Assembly (NCBI GenBank): GCA_050084985.1
Contig: JBITNC010000001.1
Span: 63,302,001 to 63,366,000 of the forward strand
DNA: 64,000 bases
From: Nageia nagi
Lineage: Eukaryota > Pinophyta
Direction: 5' to 3'
Notes under the pieces: model-generated
Told to the model about the DNA's origin: nothing
Databases searched by the model: none
Seen by the model: only the letters and a program-made list of their open reading frames with translations
Translations under genes and position numbers: made by a program
In this document: positions 36,101 to 51,100 of the stretch, one piece after another
Layout of the letters: each line of letters begins with the position of its first letter
How positions within the stretch are numbered: the first letter of the stretch is position 1

Positions 36101-39100
36101 CATTTTTGTGTATTTGATGCTCTAGATCAGACATGGCATGCTTGAAGGTGCAATTTGATATTGTTTGATAATTTTTTGGCTACTTTTTGGGTTAAGCATA
36201 TTTGGGAATATTACATTAATGCAATGTTCTTAGTTTTAGTTTATTTTATTTTGCATATATTTCTCTATTCTGGATATATCTTGGTTAAGTTTGTGTTGTA
36301 TGAGGATTTGCTCCCACAAGTGTTGGTTAATTTAGATGTTGACATATGGCATGATATTATTGGACCTCATTTAATTTAGGTTTATTTGAGTTGAATTGCA
36401 TTTGAGTTTACTTTAGGGTTAAGACAACACTTCAAAAGTATAAATAGCCCTAAAGGGCTCATTTGTACGGAGATGATGATCATTTTTACAAGAAACCTAT
36501 TTTGAGAGAACTTGTCAAGACTTTGGTGCTATCTTGTATGAATGTTAAGCATAATATAACAAATCAATGCTTGTTTCACTTAATGGGATTGTAGACTTGA
36601 ACACTTGTACTTGATGTTGAGTGTACTTGGGTTATTGTATAACTTATGTGCATTTCTCTCAAGTGTAGGCTTGTTAGGAAGTTGAATGACTATCTTACGA
36701 AGTTGTATAATTGCCATTTGATGAACATTGTCTACTCTTTCGCATGTAATGGGTGTACGCTAGTGAATCATTTTCTATATCGTTTGGCTTGAGGTTGGAC
36801 AACACTGTTGCAGGCTCTTTCTTACATACAATCTAGACTTAATCGTTTGATGTGAGGTTGGATTTGTGAGTACACATCTCATAATTAACCCAGAAAAGAA
36901 GTGACCTAGCTGCTGCCCCATGGGTGAACTTGCTTTTGAACAAACTCCTATCATGTGCCATCATCCACATATTGCACCTTTTATCTTTTTTCTTAGTCAT
37001 TTTTCTTTTTTTATTCTCAAAAGTCTATACCCTGAAGTGATGTTGAATAACTCCGAGTCCTGCAGCAAACATGGTTAACAGTTGTTGCCTCTATCTTCCC
37101 ACTGAGTATTCCAAGTATAGCTACTGTCATAGTCGCATAAGACATCTCATGATACTAGAAACCTTGGGGTAATCAGTCCTTACAAGTGGAGGTTAGTAAC
37201 ACAACCTCACTCACATGTTCGGTGCCCTTTTCCTGTTATCACCTAAGTGATCTTCATAAGTGAAAAGAAAACCATCCCAACACCTAATTATTTAAATTTC
37301 TGTGAAGATTGGGCTCTAGCCTTGTCTCCTTATGCTGGATGCAGTTTCATCCTATCTATCTGTATTGCTTTACAAGGATGGCAGAGGGCTTTGGCATCTG
37401 TTCCACCATCACTTTACTATAGCACATTCCCTCTCCTCCCCTGCTTCTGAACTTGTTCAGTGTCTGTGAATCATTGCCCCTTATACAAGAAATTTATTAG
37501 CATACCTATTACGTGTCACTGAAAATTAGTCAAGCAGTTCTGGAGGAAAATTCTGTGCCGAGAAGCTTGGTGCTAACACCAATACAAGAGGCATCAAAGG
37601 TGGAACAAATGGTTTCACATACAACAGATTTCAATGACGAAGAACAAGAGCCTACCTCTGAAAGATCATCTATCCAAATCATTTGGAAAGCAAGAAGACT
37701 TTGGAGAAGACATGGAACCGGTGGAGACATTTTCAAGGCTCAAGTAGATATTGCTAAATAGTACATTCTTAGTCAATATAGATCCACTTCTGACACAGAC
37801 GTTTCTCAAACTACCTGCGAGTGCTATATTTGGGCATATAGAAGTGTGAGTCAAGAAGAAAATTCAAGATGAAGATACTCTCACGTTTATCAAGGAAGCT
37901 GTCGCCTTCAACAGGTTCACAAGTGATGTCTTTATCCTCGTATTCCTTCGTAACTGTCAAAAATTTGTCTTTCCCATTAGTCCTCATTTTGCTGTGCAGG
38001 ACAGAGACCCGTTTGTCACAATTCTGACTGCAAATGATAGTTTCACCTATAGCAGGAAACAGTTCGGTTTTAAGAGCAGTGGTTCTGTTTCTCAAAATAG
38101 AACCCTTCATCATATTAAGGATCAATTACTGCAAATTGGCTTTGATTGTATATTAAGCTTCTTAGTACTAATACAAAATAAAATTATAACACAAGGTACG
38201 GCCTAGTATAGTTTTTTCTCCAGCAATTGTAGCATAATTCTCTTCAATAAACGCCATCATTGAGAAAAAGATATAGCAAATACAAACAATCCCAATCCTG
38301 AGAGCCTCGAACTTCCCATTCCTTGTATGAGCTTTTGTTGTCTGAGAGACTGGTTTATATTGGCTGTGGTCAACCCAATCTAATTTGTGAACCCATGCCT
38401 AGTGCAGCTGACATGAGATTTTGGTGCATCCACAATACTTGAATGGTATATGTCAAACTTAAATTTATTCCAACTCTGTCAAAATTTCCTTTCCTTTCTT
38501 AAGTATTTACTTGCTAACTTACTTTAATGAAAATAACAAAATAGAGCCAAACCAAATCTACAAGAGGTTCAGCCAGACCTGATAACCATATAGACAGCAT
38601 CTCATACCTTGAAGGAAAAACAGAAGGTAAAGACAGAATAACAGCCTATAATGTTAGTTCATCTAGCAAGTTGATTTGACAATTGATGTTATGTCATGAA
38701 CATGACTTAGCATAAGATCATTAAACATTGATTTCACATTTGTGTCAGTTGTATTCAATGATCAGCTTATGAATTTGATTACTAAATTGAGATCTGATCC
38801 TTCTAGTTCTTCGGGTTATGCGGAATCTGCCTGTTTTCCAATTTTAGTTGATTATTTTGCGAAATAATTACTGTAACTTGATGTGAAATGGTTAATATAA
38901 AATTTATTTACTTTTTTGAAAATAGCTTCACCAAAAGAGTTTTATGATTTTTCAAGCTTTTGTCGACTCCAAATATGTAAAAAATATTTAATATGAATTT
39001 CACTGCAAATAAAAAGCTATAATATGCAATAGCATCTCAATATTATATGTCAAGCACTGAACAAATAGATATATTGATTCATGCATGCACAAAAAATAAC

Positions 39101-42100
39101 ATCTTTTCACACACACACACACACAGAGGATGTCAGTATCTAGGTTTACCTGAGCAACTAAATCTTGAATTGATCTCTTTCCAAGAATTAGAGTGCTGCC
39201 TTCATTTCCTTGATTGTTAGTTCCAGATGTTGGGAGTGCACTTGATGCAGGGTGACAGGCTGAGATCCTGTTGGTGTTGAAGGCCTCTGGCCTGTCAAAG
39301 GACTAACACGATGCATTTGCTGTGGCTGAAGTGACTGCTGAAGCTGTTGTTGCTGCAATTGTGATGAGTGCTGTTGTTGAGAAAGTTGTTGTGGATGTGG
39401 ATGACCTGTTGTTAGTTGTTGCTGTGAGGGTGATGGAGGTGGCTGCTGCTGTAATTGCGAGTGTTGCTGCCTCTGTTGCTGCTGAAATTGATAGGAAGGT
39501 GAAGCTGAAGAGGATAAGTTGGATTGCTGTATCTTTGACCACTGCTGGTTGTGTGCAATTGAACTTGGGACTATCGTCGAGTGGCCACTTTGAGAAAGGC
39601 TAGTCAATTGAGAGTTCATAGATCCTAAGGATGGCACTCTTGTCAGGTTTTGTGTCTGTATCTTCTGCAAAGAAAGTATAAAATTGACATTTAATTTCAA
39701 TGCATAAAAGACAACCATATTAGTATAAAAATCAAAACATTTCGTGTTTTGTTGCATATTGTTAAACTGCATATGAACTTGAAAGCACACTAATCATGAA
39801 TTCATTATTATACTGGATATCAAAATATTTCAGTATCTAGTATGCATAAGAATTAACTCTCACGTAAGTCATAGAAAACATTAAACATCAACAAATTGAA
39901 TAGAATACATGTATGACTAAACCATCAAAATACCAAGAAAATCAACAATGTTAAGACTTTAACTAGAAGTAAGATTGCATGAGTTGAAGTTCAATGTTCT
40001 CTTTTGCAAGCGCAGTCCAGAAAGAACTCTCTTCAATGCCTTGATTATAAAAAATGGTAAGACCATTAATGGGATTCAAAAAAACATTATTTGCATTTCA
40101 GAGTAATTTGACTCGCACCTTAGAATATCATTGAACAAGAATGATAGTTGCTACATGAATATATGCTGATTCTCAACAATTAGCATCAATTCACTTTTCA
40201 CCATCTAAATTTCTAGTGCATATTTCAACAAATTATGGTCACTCCCATAATATTATACACCAGGGCCAACCTCAACAATAAAAAGAAAACTTAAAATTAT
40301 TGTAGATTTGTATACTACCAACAATTATGAGGTATCATGTCAGAAGATTGTACTTAGCGATAAGTCAGTTAATTATTAAGAACCCAGGACAATTACTGGT
40401 CATGTTCGGTAGTTGTAATTATTAAATGCCACTGCAACATGTATTATGAGGCCTCCAGAACATTTAGAGTAATACAATAACAAGTAGAAGGAAAGGAAGT
40501 TTGTAAAAGCCAATTGACGGTTAAAAAGCTGAATGTCTCTGCCTCCTATTCGCACGTTACATGTAAGTGACAGATTGCAGTATTTCATCTTTTACTCTAG
40601 GCAATAACAAGAAGCATATCAACACAATTCAATTGCTGGAATTGGTCCCATACCCCAAAAGTAACAAAGGTTAGATCCACTAACCTTGCTGAAACAGGTT
40701 GAGAATATTCAAAATAGCAACACGAAAACAACTGCTTACAAGGGATTTCACTTGGCATACCAGGATGCTCACAAAATGCATTGAACAGCCTCAGCATACA
40801 TTCTAGTCCCGAAGTTACAAGTATTCAAGTATTGCAAGATTGGTCTATACATGTAGGCTGCTAATGATGGAAACTACAATTTCTCATATATCAGTTATTT
40901 TGCTTCTTGTCTACTTCAGATTCTCAGCCTGTGCTGGCAAGGTTAGGTAGCAAGTTTCACTGGTTTGTTATCCACAGAAATGTGTCTAGACAGTAGTCAT
41001 TCCAAAGTACGTTTCAGCCAATTGTGGCAGAAAATATTTTAAGCCTTTGCTTCTAACTCTATTCAAGTACAAAAGTACTCACTATAAATCGGCTCTAACC
41101 CTTAAGTAGGTGATTGGTTCCCTGACCAAATATTGCGTTCACTATTATAAAAGGTTTGTTGTATATATAATATATTATTATTAGACCTTTAAATAACAAA
41201 GATGTTGCATAATATCCCACACACAGTCTAACCTCATTTTCTTAAGGTGTAGCACTTAAGTACAAACTCTTTTAAAATTTGATATATGAATGTTTGCTAC
41301 AGTTTGGTCAAACTTGACTTTGTGTGGTCTAGGATGCCTTTTGTGTGATGCATAATGTAATGGGGTGGAGCATCTGCAACATGTGATGTAGGAGGATACA
41401 GTGGTTCATGCTGGTCACATGGTTAATTTGCTCTGGAATGCAATTGGGGCCCTTGCATTTAAATAAAATAGGCAATCTTTATATCAGATATTTTGAGTCA
41501 TTAACCATGGGTCAGTGAGGAATGTATTTTATTTTACAATGAGCTAGTCCAAGCACTTTATACATGGTTAGTTCACAGATACATTTGAATATGTGTGGGG
41601 AAAGTTGATTTCATGTTAATAATACACCCAACTTGAGGTTAGGGATAGACCCCGACCAAAGTTTGCCGATAATTCCTTATGCTTAATTCAGCACTTGCTC
41701 CCTATTAATTTCATCAAAGGGGCTCCAGGAGCTAAGTAGAAATATCATGTGACTGGGGCTCCATAGAATTATGGCAGTAGTGGACTCATTCTTGAGACAT
41801 TCTAAAATGCATAGAAGTAAGGAACTTTAATGTTGCAGACTAAATAATGGGGCATGTGTGAGAACTACGCAGTGCTCTAACATGTATAATAGTAGAAGAA
41901 ATCTGAAACCTTCCAGAACTAAGTCCTTGAGCAAGGGAAAGCAAGCATGTTTCTTTGAGCATAAAGACAATGATATTCCAACCATGCTTTGCATTCCTCC
42001 AGGTGTATTTTCTGATGTAGAACCCATTCCAGACAAAATTGGCAAGAGTAACAAAGATGAGAAAACTTGGCTGGCAGATGTTATGTATCTGGTCAGGCTT

Positions 42101-45100
42101 ACAGCCCATCAAACCGAGTTTCAAATGTCATAAAAGAAACCAACACAAATCAAACAATGGAGCACCTGAGACAACTGAGAACACCAGTAATATCATTATT
42201 ATTCATTTATGAATTCATAAATGAATTGTCATGCTTACATATGACACCATTGTGGAAAGTTAGGAAAAAGTATAACATGTTGACTGGGCCAAATCATCTT
42301 GTTAATTATCAGCAAACCGTCTTGTTATAAATACAAATAACTATACAGTATCATAGATGTAATTCTTGTAACACAATGATCGTATGATTGAAGTAATTGT
42401 TTATCTTAAATGATAAGTGAAGAACATTAATTAGTGATCAACCTGGAATTTTGCATATGTCATGAGCAAATTACCAAAGAAAATCAGCGTAGTACAGGTT
42501 TGACTGTCACATGTCATCCATCTCTGCTTTTACTATTGACAATAGTGAGGTAAGTATTGAAATAAACATGATTATCCGTTAACTAAAAATCAGGTTTCAG
42601 ATTGACTGTTATATTACTGATCTGAACGTAATAAATATATTGGCCTATTACAAAATGTTGTTTATCAGATTTATTTTTACAATTCACACTGATATGGTCA
42701 TAAATCTGCTACTTGTAGTTTGACAGCTTACATGAACAAGATTAATTCTAAATCAGCAAAGTAAGTTGACCATAGTCTGAGATTGTGCTAACTTGGTTCC
42801 ATGTGTTAGAAGATGAAGTTAATATCCATATCTCTGATGTTCTTCTGCATGGTGGTGCATGGGTGCAGTGGTTTAATGGTGTATGATGGTGTACTTGCAT
42901 GATTGTGCACCCCTGACAACCACCCCCGTTGCACCAGATGCCATGGGAGGCCACTGACCTCCCTGCCCGGCTGAAGACCATGCAAAATTTATGTCCGTAC
43001 AATGCTAATTTTAGTTGTTATTTTTACATAGCGTGCAACTATTATTAAGCACAGCTATTTTTAGGTGCTGTTAGTACTAAGCACGGTTTGCATGTAAAGC
43101 AGTTTTTTTTGGAATCATCCTATTTTTCTTATAAAAAGGGAATGATCCCTTGTCTTTGTATACGGTGAATGTTTGAGAGTAACAAAGACTGAAGCTGCCA
43201 CTTGCCCTGTGGTTTTTCCTTGCACATTGTAGAGTTTTCCACATTAAACTTTTATGGTATTTCTGGTTTAATATTTCTGTTGGTTTTGTTACAGTTTGAT
43301 TGCTGTGTCCTGACAGGATGTTACAAACATTCATTGACCGGTGATAGCTACAAATGCTATTAAGCAGTTTTTTACTGTTAGAAAAAACACGTACTTTGCT
43401 GTGAATGTCTGAACAAAACTTCATTTAAAATATCCGTTTACAACCAAAATGCTTATAAATTGTTTAGACTACAAGAATTGGAATAGCTAAATAAATGTTT
43501 TTAGAAAAAATAAAATAATATGCATCACATAAATAAATTTTACAAGTATGTCCAGATAGATTACATAGAACTAATAAAAACTTGAAGCCTCAATGGAAAG
43601 CGTACCTGAGGTGACGAGAGAGATTGTTGTGTTGATGGCGATCTTAATGTGCTTTGTGTAACACGTTGTTGTCCATAAGCATTCATTCTATTTTGTGAGG
43701 TTAGACCAAGTTGGTTCATCAGTCCAATTGTTTGCATACCTTGTAAGGCCTGCCCTGAAGAAACCGATTGCTGAAACTGAGAATTTTGCATTTGTGCTTG
43801 TTTCTGTCTTGCCTATAAGATACAATTTCATATCATCAACGTGATCATCAAGCTTTTTCAATCTGCCTGTGAAGATCACAAAATATTTATACATCTCAAA
43901 ACTTCCAAGTAGCATCGAAAAAAATTTCATTATTTGGAACTGCAACAAATGTACCATAAGTAACAAACGCTCTCTGATGTCAAATATCCATAAAATGCAT
44001 ACTGTGACCTATTGAAAACATAAATACAGAAAAGAAGGGCATCACATGCCCCATCTCTTTACAAGGAAAAATTTCCTCAAAAAGAACTACATTACAAAAA
44101 CACAGTTCAACAATGTCTCCGACTGCTTTTTGGATATAACTCGGCATCAATGGTTCTTCAATGAAAAAATCATTCAAAATATGTGCTTTAATTTTAATTT
44201 TGGATATCCTTAACAAACTTGAACTAAGCTCTGATCTGTGGAAGCTCAAAAGGCAGGGCACCCCTAAAGCTGGGATACAGAATAGCCAAAAGACCCAGGA
44301 CAGAGTGGATCCAAGTCAATGATGGAAGCCTTCACCTCTGGGAGTTGGAAAGCTTAACCCAGATGGTGCTTCTAGAGAAAATCAAGGTCAGGCTAGCAAG
44401 GAGAAAGTGGTCAAGATTCTCAGCATCTTATGGCCTTTGCCTTTGCTAATAAATTAGGCTTTCAGACAAACTCTGTCGAAGGGATGGATATCTAGAGGGG
44501 CTTAGAGGAAACTAAACGAGTAGTAAGGAGAAAGATTTGTGTAGAAGCAGATTCTCAACTCCTGATCTCATGGATTAATAAACTAATCATGCCTGTTCTG
44601 AGACATTGGTAGTTGCTAAGGATTTTATCATCAATCCATCTCCTCAAGGATTCGTTCACTGAGTGCACTGTCACCCTAATATTAAAGGAATGTAATAAGT
44701 CAGCTGATAGGTTGACTAATTAGGCCTTAGACCAACTGGACTTATGCTTGCTATGGGAAGAATCCTTAATGGTGGTCAGATGAATTTCAGTCGAGTATCA
44801 ATGATGATAAGCAGACTTCTTAGGAGGATGGCTGCCCTTGTTTTTTGCAGTCTAGATTGTAACAAGTGGCCCACATGCCAAGGTTCAGACTTGGTGAGTT
44901 CATCCGCAATAGCTTTCATGGTATCTAGGTTAAGGTTCAGACTTGGATATAGTAAGTGGTTAATAGTTTCCATGTATGTGGACTTGTATGGGGTGGTGGA
45001 CTCTAGCACTACATGTTTGGAATGGATGATTATATGACTGTAACCAAACTATTTCAGCAAAATGAATTGGATTGTTTTTTGCCACAACAAAAAATTAAGA

Positions 45101-48100
45101 ATATTGCACTCATACAAGAATGGCATGCGACTAGCTTAAGCTATGACTACCTATGGCTACAGCAAGGAAAATTGACCCAAGATTACCCCGGGTCAATATT
45201 TTCCAAAGAACAATGTTGAGAAGGTGATTGAAGTCAACTTGGAAGCAAGATTTCAAAATGGTTTAAGAACATGATATTAGCTGCTAGGTTTGATGTGAAT
45301 GCAAACATATCCAAACAACTCCTGAAGAGTATTGTTTTGAATATGTAGGGTAAAGTACTGGAGCAAGGAAATGGGACATCATGTAAGGCAATTCCCAGTG
45401 AGGAAAACTAAAGATATAGAGAAAAAAATAAACCCTAGATTAAAGTGTGGAGGAAGAAACAATAAAAGACAAGCATCTCAGAAAGAAAATGAAGACTGTC
45501 AAAGCAAGAACCCATTTCAGATTAGGATGGAGTTGGGGTATACCAATCCGAAAGGCTAATGGCAGAGTATGAGAACACCTGTGTGACTCAAGACGTCATG
45601 AATACGATAAGTGATTGAGCTGGAAAAGGGGTCATTTTGCTTGCTGTGGCAGTCATGAGAACTGGAGTTTCATACATCAGTCTGTGGTGATATGGAGGAG
45701 GACCAGAAAGGCTCACCTGGTGTGGAAGACACAACATTCTCTCATGATGACCACCCGTCTTGCTAACCCATGCCTAGTGTCACAGGTGTCGCTGATTTGA
45801 CTATGGAAAGCGTTACAATTTCCAACAAGCTGACCTTGAAGCCGATATTACTAATCACCTCCCAGGCTCTACGCATGCAAATAGGCAAGCTAGGTATTCT
45901 GGGCATGGAGGGAAAGGACACCATGGCACAAATGCAAGGATTGAAGCAAACAAGCAGGGAGTAACAGTAGCCTAAAGAACTCTAAGGTGAAAATAGGGGT
46001 GGAAATTTACTGCGCAAGAAGGGCGTTTGTGATTTTCTGAAGAAGTTTGCAGGTTATAATATGGAACTCTCGAGACAGATGGCCTCAAGCTCGAATGGAG
46101 GCAAATTACAAGCCTTCAGATATGAGTTCCTGGTGGACATAGATATCCTTGCCGAGATAACGGGCTGTAGAGAGAAAGGAAGACACATTTACCAAGCAAA
46201 TCACTCGCTGACGCTAGAGAATGAGAGAAATTCTTCAGCAAAAATGAATACCTGAGAAGGGAAGGCCTCTCGGTGGCTTGGGACTCACTCCTCCCATTTT
46301 GACAAGATGGGGTAATGGTTATTATGCAATACTTTAAACTGGACACCAATATGGCCTTAGTTTTTCCTTCCATTTCACATTTCTGAATTATTTAAGATGG
46401 GGAATGAGAATGAATATACCAGCATTCATGTTTGAGGAGCTAGCAAAATCCACCGAGGATGTGCAGACAAGAAAGCTCATTAATCCGATCCACAGATGAG
46501 GGATGGCTGGGCAGATATGATCCTGTGGAAGCCTCGCAGAGGGATGTATGTTAAAGTGGAGCAAAGAAAGAGGAAACCCAAGAAAATGTGAAAGACATTA
46601 AGGACTGCGAGCCAATGGAGCCAACACAGAAAGGGCAGGCGAGAATGTGTCTGAGAGAACATGAGTCTAAAGATCACGTATCGGCAATGAAAACATCTAC
46701 TAAGGTTTGAAAGCAAGAGAAATCGGTGATGAACGAGGCAGGACCAAAAAGGAAATATCTTCTGAGAAAAAGAACAAACACTAATTCCGCTCCACCATAG
46801 GTTGAGTTGTCCATCGAGGCGGAAGTGGAGGATGGAGGCTCGCCGAGCAACTTATAGTAAGCAAGAAAACAGAAAAGGACAAGCTCACGAGCATTCTCAA
46901 CGAGCTAACTGAAGATCACAATGAAGGTGAGAAACTACACAACTACATGATGTTGGCAGATCTTATGGCGTCAGCTGAGAGGGTGAAGCCAGACACTGAA
47001 TCAACTTCTGAAGGAAGAGCGTGCACAGATAGCGAACATTGAAGCACACATGAAGCTGACTACACATGCCAAGGGGCCAAAGAAAGGTACCTAATATGTT
47101 TGACATAATGAATATAGCAGCTAAATAAGGTGTCACATAGCTAGTCTTGATGTAAGTTTTTGAAACCTGGAGAAGGATGTCTTCAGCGTGATGTCTGCTT
47201 TGAGCCTTTAGGCTTCTGCATCTCTTTTTAAATGTACTATGGGCTAAAATGCTTATTTGACAAACTGGATGTAAAGGTTAGGGAAACCTCAAAATCCCTT
47301 TTTTTCTCTAATTTTATCAAAAAAAAAAAACCATTTCAGATTTAAAAGAAAAAGAAGAGATCGAAGATGGAGAGTTTACGAAGACCCAGAGTACTCAATT
47401 CCAGATCTACCAAAAGATGGAGAAGAGACAAATACTGTAGCAAAAATACAAGCAGAAACTATAGCAAAAATGCAGCGGAATATGTTTTAGGTGCTGCAGG
47501 AAGAAGGAGAATCAGAAAACAAAGAAGTAGCAGAGGACGAGCAGGCAGGTTTAGAAAAAGATTTTTCGGAAACTGTTGCACAAAGAAGTCAAGAAAGACT
47601 GAAGCAAAATTGCAGCATGAAGATAGCTTGGAAATAACTTTAAAAAATAATGAAGAAAAACAAGGAGCTCCCCCTATTAGGCTGACACAAAACTCAAGGA
47701 AATTGGTGGAACTCAGAAAAGACTCTAAGGACGCACATCAACATCAACAGTCAGAACAAAAGAAACAGCTAACGGATATTGCAAATAGAACTCAAAACAT
47801 TCTCGTGCAGAATGGGGGTAAGATCACCCCAAAAGAAAAGAAATGAAAGTAGCAAAAGAATGACTGAAGAACCTGAAAGATGGGATCAACATGCATGTTT
47901 TGATAAATTATTGTGTTGTATTAGGAGTAACAGTATTGCTATTTTTGAAGTTCGTATAAATCAGAATAGATAGTTTAGGCAGCTGCTAGGCTTGGTTCTG
48001 CTGCAGTTTTGCCATTTGTAATATGTAGTTTTGCTAAAGTTTTGTCTGTCCTGTGTGGCAGTCTAGCTGTAATATGATCTAATGTAAATACAAGTTTTGG

Positions 48101-51100
48101 GACCCTATTTTTAAAAATAGCCATTTATTTATCTGACTTTTTCTGGGCTTAAAAAAAAAGACAATGGCATGCAAGTAAACCACACACCACATGTTATATA
48201 CTTTATTATCTTGATCTAATGCAAATACAAGTTTTGGGACCCTATTTTTTAAAATAACCATTTATTTACCTGACTTTTTCTCGGCTTAAAAAAAAGACAA
48301 TGGCATGCAAGTAAACCACACACCACATGTTATATACTTTATTGTCTTGACTTGTGACATCCATAGGTTCATGTCAAAGTTTCAAACCCTTTGTAATCCA
48401 GGTTGACTTCAGTGACCCTGAAAACTATGTCATATGTAAATACTACTTATTAATTCTCATAGTCATTGATTTCTAATTGAAAACTTGTGTTATGTATATT
48501 CTCATATCATCAACCATGAGTCTCCACATAATTAATCTTTTCATTACAATGTTTTGCTCAACTATTAAAGATAACAAGCATTTCCTAGCAAGGAAACCAA
48601 AAAATGCTAAAAAAAAAGTGAATGATTTCTGGCAAGTCATAAAAGATGAGACTTAAATTAATGATGATTACTGCATAAATATATATATTGCTTGAAAATA
48701 GTCATGACAGATGATGGAATCTTTCCCGTTGAACCCTGAAATTTCTGATGGAGTTTAGTGAGACTAATTATTCCGGTAAATAGTTACATTTCCACTATCA
48801 GAGGATGGTCAACATGTTTAATATATACAGTTTAAGATTCTTCTCTAATCGAGCTTTTTAAGTGCACAATATTTCCATGGTTGCATTGAGACTTCAAAGA
48901 AAAGAAGTGAAATTGGTCTCTTTTCCTTCTTAGCATGAAAACATAACGCAGTTTTTTGAACATGAAAACAAAGGCAAAGTTTGTTCCTTGAGGAAAAAAC
49001 AATTCCCTAGGGACTTTGATAAGGAGGATGAACCTAAACTTCAGATCACTTAGCTACAACTCTAAAATCATCTCCAGGTCCCTGCAAATTAAGAGGTTAT
49101 CCAACAAATGCCTGAGCTTGGTATTTTGAACCATTTACCTCCAACAAGCAAGCTTATCTAAGAAAAGGAAGAATCTTGTCATGCACATATGGTTATGGAA
49201 AACCTTGTAGAAGAAGAGGAAGGAAAACAAGATCAGGACCATTTTCATAAATGAAAAATTTGAACTTTGCAAATCCTAAGATTTTCTCCAGTCACAGAGC
49301 AATCTTCCCAAATGTTGTTTGTCAGACATACATATGTGTCAATGTATCTTCCTTAAAAATGAAAATATTAAGTAGTAGTTTATAACAAAAGACAAATAAA
49401 TCAGTTACTTAATGTAGTAACCATAATCATAAAACATGCTGGGCACTGCATGGTTAACAAAACAGCAACATTTTAAAAAAAAAAAAGATTTGCAAAAGGT
49501 ATAAAACAAAAAAAGAGATGACTAAATGGATAAATTAAAGAAGAATACCATCTGAAGTAATAGAACTACAAAACAACATGCCATTGATAACAAAGAATTT
49601 ATGATTACAAAATGAAAAAAAGAAATGAGAACATTCGAGTTGCAAGCAACAGAAGATTGACAAAGAACATATATCAAAACAATGCAAGCACATGAAGTTG
49701 TTATTTACATTTATCTTTCATCTTTGCAGAACTAAGGCTATTCGAATTTATTTTATTCCTCTAGAGACATTAATAGTTTTAGCTAATATTGTTGTTGGAA
49801 TATTCTGCTTCGCTCTTGACACTGATCTATATTGTTGTGTGTTAAAATGCATATTTGGCTTAGTATCTGCATTAAATTGTTGCGAGTCATCCGAAAAAAA
49901 AAAATGTTGCGGAGTCAGTTCTGAGTGTACTGAGGTCTATTTAGATAATGGGTGCAGCAAAAGGACTTCTCACAGTTCATCCACTCCGATAATACTTTGC
50001 TTGCTTGACCAAAAGCCTTGTGGGATGGATGCCATGCACTAATGATACAAGACTAGAGCATTGATTCGGTACGCTATAAAGCAGGCCTGAAAATTGACGA
50101 CCACCACCCATGGCCATCATTCAATATATAGTTGATGGACAAAAGTTTCAAATTTCTTTTGTGATATAAACAATGTAATTAATTTAGTATATTTCTACGA
50201 GTAGATGTTACTCTATACCTCTGCAAGTGAATTTCAATATACAAATAGAAAAATTTTACACATTTGCTATTGACTTTATTGCGAATGAAGTGTTGATTGG
50301 CATATGGGTCTGAAAATCTAAAAACATATATTATGCAAGATACAAGTACAACATTTTTGGGAAGGGCCAGAAATATTTAAATACAACCTTGGGATGCTCT
50401 TGAAGCATGTCGGAAGTTCATAAATTTCAATCCTACTCAATGCAGTGAAACAAACAAAGACAAATATGATGCAAATAGAAAATGTTAAAACATACAATTT
50501 CCTTTTGCATTTATTTCAAAAAATTGAAAATGCTTGTCCCGCTGAAAGCTTGGACACAAGGGCTTCAAACCAATGTAGCAATAATCGGCGGGCAATTGTG
50601 AACTCAATGCAAGCAGTCATAACTCAACGCAAGCAACGAATAATCACCCAAGACAGGCCAGCTGAGCACCTCGCATCCAGCTGGGTGAGTTTCCTGAGAC
50701 CAGGTGGAGGCTCAAAACTTGTCGGTCACTCGCCGGGTTCGAACGAGTAACCACCTCTGTCAAAAACAGAATATGAATTGGGGGTTAAAAAGTAAAAAGT
50801 CAGTCTCATTTCACATTTTGTCTCACTTTGCTTATTTCTCACTGCTGCAAACAAATTGCCAATTGCTAGGTTTCTCATTCCAAGTGCGTTGTGATAGAGA
50901 TTTCACTCCATTATCCAGGTTTGTTATTTTTTTAACTTACTTTTAAGAATATGCAATACTTCCAAGTTTGTTTTGCTTGTATTTTTTTGCTATTTTGCCT
51001 TTTTTTCTACTTGTAGTTGTTTTGTGTTACTGCTTACAAATTGTTAACTATTTGCCTATTCAGTATTCACTTTCAATTTTTGGTAACATAGGTTCTTTTT

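Larger units (their letters stand above)
29374..39149 (-). other. TAF12 intron 3 (9.8 kb, repeat-filled)
   Basis: This intron contains the decayed retroelement region of about 30.3-37 kb. The parts 29374-30280 and 37000-39100 show no domain that I recognise. An open frame of 82 codons at 37513-37761 (plus strand) is not matched to any family. A CA microsatellite lies at 39109-39124. Confidence 0.75.

Noticed and set aside
37513-37761. 82-codon open frame in intron 3
   Set aside because: No family resemblance, no clear splice or promoter context; not enough to call a gene.
39303-39603. Open frames of 79 and 93 codons across the Gln-rich exon
   Set aside because: They are alternate-frame readings of CAG/CAA repeats in TAF12 exon 3 (poly-Ala/Thr and poly-Val patterns).
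41858-42330. Overlapping open frames on both strands in intron 2
   Set aside because: Length is within chance for this region and translations show no recognisable motif.
47367-47846. 159-codon Arg/Lys-rich open frame
   Set aside because: It overlaps, in another frame, the charged ORF1-like sequence that continues across the retroposon junction; composition looks like a frame shadow.
50726-50760. Pol III B-box-like GTTCGAACCC, possible SINE
   Set aside because: No A box at the proper distance and no poly(A) end or target duplication seen.
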